Below are positions 57,991 through 64,000 of a DNA stretch of 64,000 nucleotides, piece by piece. The stretch comes from Branchiostoma floridae. Taxonomy: Eukaryota > Chordata > Leptocardii > Amphioxiformes > Branchiostomatidae. The notes below the pieces were generated by a model, which searched no databases, was not told where the DNA came from, and saw nothing but the letters and a program-made list of their open reading frames with translations. Positions within the stretch are counted from its first letter, which is position 1; each line of letters opens with the position of its first letter. The DNA is taken from assembly GCF_000003815.2 (NCBI RefSeq), contig NC_049986.1:24831695-24895694 (forward strand), written 5' to 3'. The translations under genes were made by a program, and so were the position numbers.

Positions 57991-58744
57991 TTGTTCACCT
58001 TTCTCGAAATATGTTGGATATTCATTTTACCATTCACACAAGTTGCTCAAAATTTGTCAACATCTGTGACCAGCTGTGACCAGCTGTTCATGTTGTCAAC
58101 AGCTGCGACCAGCTGGTCATGATATGTATTATAACATCGATCTACTTTGAATATGACAGTATCACCTATTTACGGTAGTTATAAATAGCTACGGACCAAT
58201 CGCCATTTACGTTTTAAATTAACATGATTGGTACCTTTATTATGATAATGCTGTCTTCATATATACTTCTACATCAGTCTCTTGTCCGATCTCCTTTACA
58301 GTGTGGCTGTGATTTGACTTTTCGGTCTTTTGTGTGACGCTGAGTTCCGCGTGTTGTTCAATATTACTTTATATGTCACTGCAGTTGATGGTGCGTAACT
58401 GATTTTTCTTGCACTATGCTGTTTTCCCCTTGCTCCGGCATTGTGCCTTTATTATTGAGGTTGGGATCACATATTATAGTAAAAAATAATTTGCGTGGTT
58501 GGTAGTCATATACCTTTATGGTTTAGAACGTGTTAAGTCGTTGGAAAGTTGCCGCAACATCTTACAATTCGCGTTGCTCAATAGGTAGTGTTTGCTCTCT
58601 TCGTTATAATGGGCACGTGGATGTGCGGTTTCATAGATTCATCAATGAGATTGGAGGAGACAGGAAATGTGGTGTCAGCATTGCTCATTGTGTGCACCTG
58701 ACACCGAATGTTTAATGAAGAATCACAACTGGATATCAGTAAAC

Positions 58745-58747
<3 letters not shown>
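57991..58747. other. No gene recognised
   Basis: A short triplicate of CAGCTGxGACCAGCTGxTCATG lies at 58065-58120. Otherwise nothing is supported. Confidence 0.45.

Positions 58748-58811
<64 letters not shown>
58748..58811. repeat. TA dinucleotide microsatellite
   Basis: About 31 uninterrupted TA repeats. The Tyr-Ile open frames across it are artefacts. Confidence 0.98.
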
Positions 58812-58814
<3 letters not shown>

Positions 58815-59440
58815 CACCTGCCCCACAAGAAAGCTACGTGCATCATGGTCAACCTCAGTAAAGAGGATCGCCAAACAACATAGGTTTCAGTCAACCTGCT
58901 TCATACACAGACATCACAAGCAAAATTACATATACCATCTATTTAACACCATGATTGAATACAAAACAACAAGCAAAAAGAACATAACAACCAACAAAAT
59001 ACCAAACCGACGTCACAGACTATGTTACCTACGGTCACTTGTTTACTTATTTATTTATTATTCAAGAGCTCCGTCCAAGACATATTGACACCTATAAGAT
59101 TCGGCTTTTCCAGATACGGTATCGTGAATGGGCCTATAGGCGTAAATACAGTATATCAGCCATGTACATGTCGGGGTTCAATGTAACGTACACCTATGAC
59201 TTCGTCGAGCTCAGCGACTGTACGCACGCTACCTGCAGACGGTTCTTGGTCCGGGTTTTCCGATGTTTAATAGTGAAGAGAATGGGCGGGACCCGGATAC
59301 GAAACCATGATTATATAAGCAACACGAAAGCTGTTTTCGAATTTCATGGTTTTGAGAGTGTAAAAGTACGCTGCCACCAATAAGATTTCTTCGAAAGAAT
59401 CGAAGTATCCCATCTGTACAGACAACCCCACCCCCATCCC
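58812..59440. other. No gene recognised
   Basis: No exon with splice or domain support on either strand. Confidence 0.4.
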
Positions 59441-60905
59441 CCAGTTGGTGGTTGTTGGGCTGACGCTTAACGTTAAAGTTAACAAGGCGGCAAGGATTAA
59501 CAGGCATTCCTTATACACACACAGCTTGATTTGGGTGTCGTAATCGGTCTCTATATGACCCCCTGACGTCATTGTGTATACCTACGGGATCAAGTATCTT
59601 CAGTAAACAATGACATCATTTGTAAAGCATCGCCTAAAATACCCGGGACTTTCCAGCCGTTTGAAATACGGTTACTGACAGTTTCAAGCAGACAAGGTAC
59701 TAATGACCAACCGTCACAAAAAGTAACGGTCAAATTCAAACAGTTTCTGTTGGTTGCCGATGTTTTAAAGCAAAGTCAACAGTGGAAATTACCTAGTTCG
59801 TTCACCTTCAAGCTGCTACTGTACATATGATATAAGAATGCTTGAGATTTTAAACTTACACTAGCTGCACCAGTTTTTTTTCGCGAAGATTTTGTGTGTG
59901 GGTTGGCATGTGACACAAACCTTAAAAAATGTAGACGTCCCGGTACATGTCTTGAATTTAGTAAAAGAGATTGTCAATTTTATCTGAAGAAGTTATATAT
60001 CGGTACCCAGACTTAGACAAATTTCCTCCTGCATGCTCATTTGCACATTATTTGAAGTGCATTTGTAGCAATTTTTTCCTAACAATTTTTGACGTTAAGG
60101 TTAACAAGACAGCAGTGATTAACACGCATCCCTATACACACAGAGAGCTAGATTTGGGTGTCGTAATCGGCAAAACAGCCACACAAACGGACATCCCGTT
60201 TTAGTTTGGGCGTTCGGCTACGATAACGAAGTTCAAAGCTTAACGATGAATTAAGGATGACAAATAAATTGCTACGTTGAATGAAAGGTAGAATTAAGGC
60301 TTCACGAATAATGATTTGTCGACAACGCTAAACGTTGAATTTGAGCGGGTCGGCTACAATTGGCTGTGATTTGAAATAGCTCGAACGCCATTCACTACTT
60401 ATACAGTTCAAAACTCACCTTTTTGCCACCTCTTGAGTTGATAAATAAGTCTTAGAGCTTCTGCAGTCTGTGTGCCAGACTGGTCACGCTGTGGTGGTAT
60501 GGTATTTTGGTAGGGTCCTACTTTTCCACCTCAGCTCAGTCAAGTCCTGCCCTACGTGAATAGCGATTACCAACGGCACAGGTGTGCTGGAGACCGCAGA
60601 ACCCAGTTTACATCCGCGGTACAAAATAGTCCCGAGAAAGAAGCGATACAATTGGACTGATTTTAGCCTTTACTTTGTCGCACTGCTGTGTTCACCAGAA
60701 CCCTCGGTCGTGTTAGTTGGTTGTGATGTCCTTAACGACAGGAGTACTGGTATATACCGACGCTAGAAGGGGATCCCCCGTGACTCATGACTCATGACGT
60801 CATTGTGTATACATGTACCTGCGGGATCAGGTGTCATCAGTACACAATGATGTTATTTGTGAAGCATCGCCTAAAATACCCGGGACTTTCCAGCCGTTTC
60901 GGACG
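59441..60905. repeat. Two pairs of duplicated intergenic blocks
   Basis: Pair 1: 59462-59550 and 60090-60172 share TTAACGTTAAxGTTAACAAG, GATTAACAxGCAT and GATTTGGGTGTCGTAATCGG. Pair 2: 59565-59665 and 60793-60900 share TGACGTCATTGTGTATAC, AAGCATCGCCTAAAATACCC and GGGACTTTCCAGCCGTTT. Pair 2 includes a perfect CRE palindrome TGACGTCA in both copies. These look like copies of a larger dispersed element whose ends I cannot fix. Confidence 0.6.
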
Positions 60906-63094
60906 CTGGCAAATTACTCATTCAAACTCAGACACATCCGAGTTTCGTCATTACGAGCACCTAACGTGTTTTTCGCTAGAAATTTCTGTCAGACATCTAT
61001 CTGTCAGACATCTGTCAGATATCTCCTTGATATCCCAGGGTTAGTGCATGTTTAAACTCCCGGACATGACATATGTTGAAAACTAAGTTGTGCAGACAGA
61101 CATATAGGTTCTGGGCTCGAATCCTGTCATGCTACCGATCTTGTGGGAAAGGTACCTTATGTGACTTTCCTCACTTCACTCAAGTGTAAATTTTAGGATA
61201 GTTACCCAAATTTGCTTGTGGTGGTAAAGGCAGTGGGAGGAGATATTAGGATAGTAGGTGAATTTTGGACATGCTGATTTTTTTACATTTATCATTAAAT
61301 GAACAATTTGAGATAAAATGACGTTCGTCTTCTGCATTTCCAGAGCAATATTTGCTTGATTACTTTTAAGTTCTTTATACATGGTCCCCAGTCGACTCAG
61401 TAACGTGTGTGAAACCCAGGCAGTGTTGTGACGTTAGTGTGCCAGGCCCGGTCCGGCTCATTGACATTGCAGCGATGGTCCTGTAACGTACACGCTTTCT
61501 GACAGGGTATTCTAAATAAAATTTCCTTCTTCATACGTACATAAGGGCGCATCAACCCTCTCTGAACCCTGATGGTGGCAGGTTCGGCCTTCCCGCCATT
61601 TTGATTTACGATTCGCTACTGAGTGCTGACGTCATCCGACGACTTCCGGAACATCAGTGCAGCGAATCGTCTATCTGAAGAAGGTCGACGTGTTCGACTG
61701 AAAAATTATGGTGAATCTTTCTTCTGTTGTGTTGGAACAAAGTTTAAAGTTTTTCAACTATGGATTCTACCAACACAGACGAACATTCATTCGAAAATTT
61801 CCTTCTATAAGCCTTACAACTGCCACTGGCGCTGCCCACAGCTGAACAGTTCTATCGTCATGTGGTCTTATTCCATAAAGTATTGCCGAACAATAAATTA
61901 GACACAAACAAAAAATCGTTATCGTTACAATGTATAATGCAGACAGACGAGTCCTGAAGGCAAACACAATGACGAAGGGCGCGGCAGTACCCTATTACAG
62001 CCAGGCCATACCTGTTAGCCGTAACATTGCACGTCTACAGTCACAAATTCAACATGCTTCCATACAGAACCGGCCACTCATGTCCCCTCCATTATTTGCC
62101 TTTTGTTTGCATTTACGCCTGGCGCTAGCAATGGAACAGCCGAAGGTGCTCGAGCCTTGAAAAGCAAGCGGTGTCATGGTGATATCTATCAAGCAAAGAA
62201 CAACTGCGTCTGAAAACATAACCCGAGAGGTATGAACTATATTTAGACCATGACTAGTGGGTGGAAATACCCCACTCCGTCCAACTGTTACTTCCTCATG
62301 AAGACGACGCGCAACGAATTTTCTTCCAAGTTTGTTGAACGTTAACTCGTTAGAACATAGCTTCACTGTGTTTTGGTCACTTTGGTACATGCTATAAGGT
62401 CACAGCAACACCTACAGAGGGCATTTACAGGTTTGGACATCGGTACAGCATAGGTGAGTGTTTTTATGAGTTGCGTATTGACTGTGTTTCAGAGGTTGAG
62501 TAGAGAATATTGTATCTTTAAGCCAAATTCATTCCAATCAAAAATTGTAGTACAATCTGCCTTCTATAGACAGTGCAGACCACAGACAAAGTGGTAAATA
62601 ACGTGTGTTGCTTTTGTTCCACTTAAGTGCCATTTTTGTCCTGTTGCATAAAGACGGTACGGACTTGGGGTCCACAGTAGAAAAGGGAAGGTCAGGTAGC
62701 CTCCTTCACCGGCGTGTCTAGGGCCTTGGCGAAAGTTGTTATTTTTGGGGTGATTCCCATGCGTTCGAACTTTATACAAGACATCAAAACTTATCATAAC
62801 TACATATATCTCATATTTTTGTAACTTTTTTGTATCTTACGTTGTTCACTTTATATATTACCGGAATTACTTGTAATAAGTAGCCATTGATCTCAGGAAG
62901 TGTAGGTTCGATTCTGGGATTTTTTTCTACACAAGGCAGATTTCTGCATAACTGGAATTGCACGTTTTTAGACAATGGCGACAAATCACTGCCATGCAGC
63001 AATGGATCAGTCCATAATTGACGACGCCTCAGGGGAGTCGTCAAATGGTATATTTTGTGTTCAGTCTGCAAAAATTCTAGGAATTGCACAGGCA
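60906..63094. other. No gene recognised
   Basis: Several short frames (for example 61930-62160 plus, 62049-62390 minus) show no known domain or splice support. TGACGTCA occurs again at 61627-61634. Confidence 0.4.
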
Positions 63095-63215
63095 TTTTTC
63101 CACGGGCATGCTAGGCATGTTTCCACAGGCATGTATGGAATGTTAGCCTGGCATGTTCACAGGCATGTATGGAATGTTAGCCTGGCATGTTCACAGGCAT
63201 GTATGGAATGTTAGC
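63095..63215. repeat. 34-bp minisatellite, three units
   Basis: Units of GGCATGTATGGAATGTTAGC plus CTGGCATGTTCACA. Confidence 0.85.
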
Positions 63216-63239
63216 CTTGATGAATGTGAAATGGAATGT

Positions 63240-63390
63240 CCTAGGAAGCTTGGATCAGGGGGATGGTTGGGTCAGCTCAAGTCAACTGATAAGAAGCTGG
63301 GATCAGGGGCATGGCTGGGTCAGCTCAAGTCAAAAGAATAGGAAGCTGGGATCAGGGGGATGGTTGGGTCAGCTCTAGTCAACTAATAGG
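63240..63390. repeat. 50-bp minisatellite, three units
   Basis: Units of GGAAGCTxGGATCAGGGGGA, TGGTTGGGTCAGCTCAAGTC and AACTxATA. Confidence 0.85.
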
Positions 63391-63455
63391 AATTGGCATA
63401 TACCATAGGTAGACAGGAAATGTTACATATTAAGGGCATAATCTTGAATGATGGC

Positions 63456-63555
63456 NNNNNNNNNNNNNNNNNNNNNNNNNNNNNNNNNNNNNNNNNNNNN
63501 NNNNNNNNNNNNNNNNNNNNNNNNNNNNNNNNNNNNNNNNNNNNNNNNNNNNNNN
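63456..63555. other. Assembly gap (100 N)
   Basis: It is bordered on the right by the 53-bp array, so the missing sequence is probably more of that array. Confidence 0.98.
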
Positions 63556-64000
63556 AGGTATATCAAGGTCACACACTGGTAATTTTCATGGCATATACTA
63601 AAGGTACAATGTATATCAAGGTCACACACTGGTAATTTTCATGGCATATACTAAAGGTACAATGTATATCAAGGTCACACACTGGTAATTTTCATGGCAT
63701 ATACTAAAGGTACAATGTATATCAAGGTCACACACTGGTAATTTTCATGGCATATACTAAAGGTACAATGTATATCAAGGTCACACACTGGTAATTTTCA
63801 TGGCATATACTAAAGGTACAATGTATATCAAGGTCACACACTGGTAATTTTCATGGCATATACTAAAGGTATATCAAGGTCACACACTGGTAATTTTCAT
63901 GGCATATACTAAAGGTATATCAAGGTCACACTGGTAATTTTCATGGCATATACTAAAGGTACAATGTATATCAAGGACATACACTGGTAATTTTCATGGC
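63556..64000. repeat. 53-bp minisatellite running off the window
   Basis: Eight or more near-identical units of AGGTACAATGTATATCAAGG, TCACACACTGGTAATTTTCA and TGGCATATACTAA. Some units lack ACAATGT (46-bp form) and the last has ACATACAC instead of the common ACACAC form. Confidence 0.95.

Overview
This is metazoan nuclear DNA, most likely from a cephalochordate (amphioxus, Branchiostoma). The evidence is GT-AG introns, short GC-rich exons in AT-richer DNA, very many minisatellites (some flush against splice sites), several families of short inverted-repeat DNA transposons, and a nucleotidyltransferase-TPR gene of a kind I associate with amphioxus and other marine invertebrates. The assignment is an inference; no ribosomal or mitochondrial marker is present. 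Five N runs (9044-9143, 30495-30594, 35526-35625, 56776-57240, 63456-63555) are assembly gaps, four of them of placeholder length 100.

Only two host genes can be supported. (1) On the minus strand, 56251 to 51823, three exons join in frame to give about 1220 residues: an N-terminal helical/TPR-like part, a GS...DLE nucleotidyltransferase (DUF294/GlnD-like) and some 14 kinesin-light-chain-type TPR repeats of about 44 residues. (2) On the plus strand, 44916 to 48520, are the last three exons of a gene whose 5' part I cannot find. They encode a Tyr/Pro/Gly-rich C-terminus with a repeated DGQ..DE(Y/F)GRP module. Each of these three exons has a tandem repeat array directly before its splice acceptor. 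At the middle exon the repeat itself carries the acceptor and stays in frame.

The rest is repeats. 1-5.2 kb: a CACTA-ended element nested in a GAGGGTC-ended element, then a 215-bp tandem array. 6-12 kb: minisatellites, a 150-180-bp array, two hAT-like elements (one split by another element). 13-15 kb: a minisatellite built on RFX X-box-like sites, a Harbinger-like element with TTA duplication, and a GTGA microsatellite. 15-31 kb: tandem duplications, a truncated non-LTR retrotransposon end with target duplication, foldback elements and a palindromic MITE family. 31.1-34.5 kb: a 3.3-kb element. 36.5-44 kb: tandem arrays and a second GAGGGTC element containing a TTAA-type insert. 49.5-51.5 kb: a short LTR retrotransposon with identical LTRs lying between the two genes, which converge on it. 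56.5-64 kb: satellite-like arrays, duplicated intergenic sequence and a 53-bp array running off the window.

The two genes are convergent (plus-strand gene ends at 48520, minus-strand gene ends at 51823). Nothing in the sequence ties their functions together.
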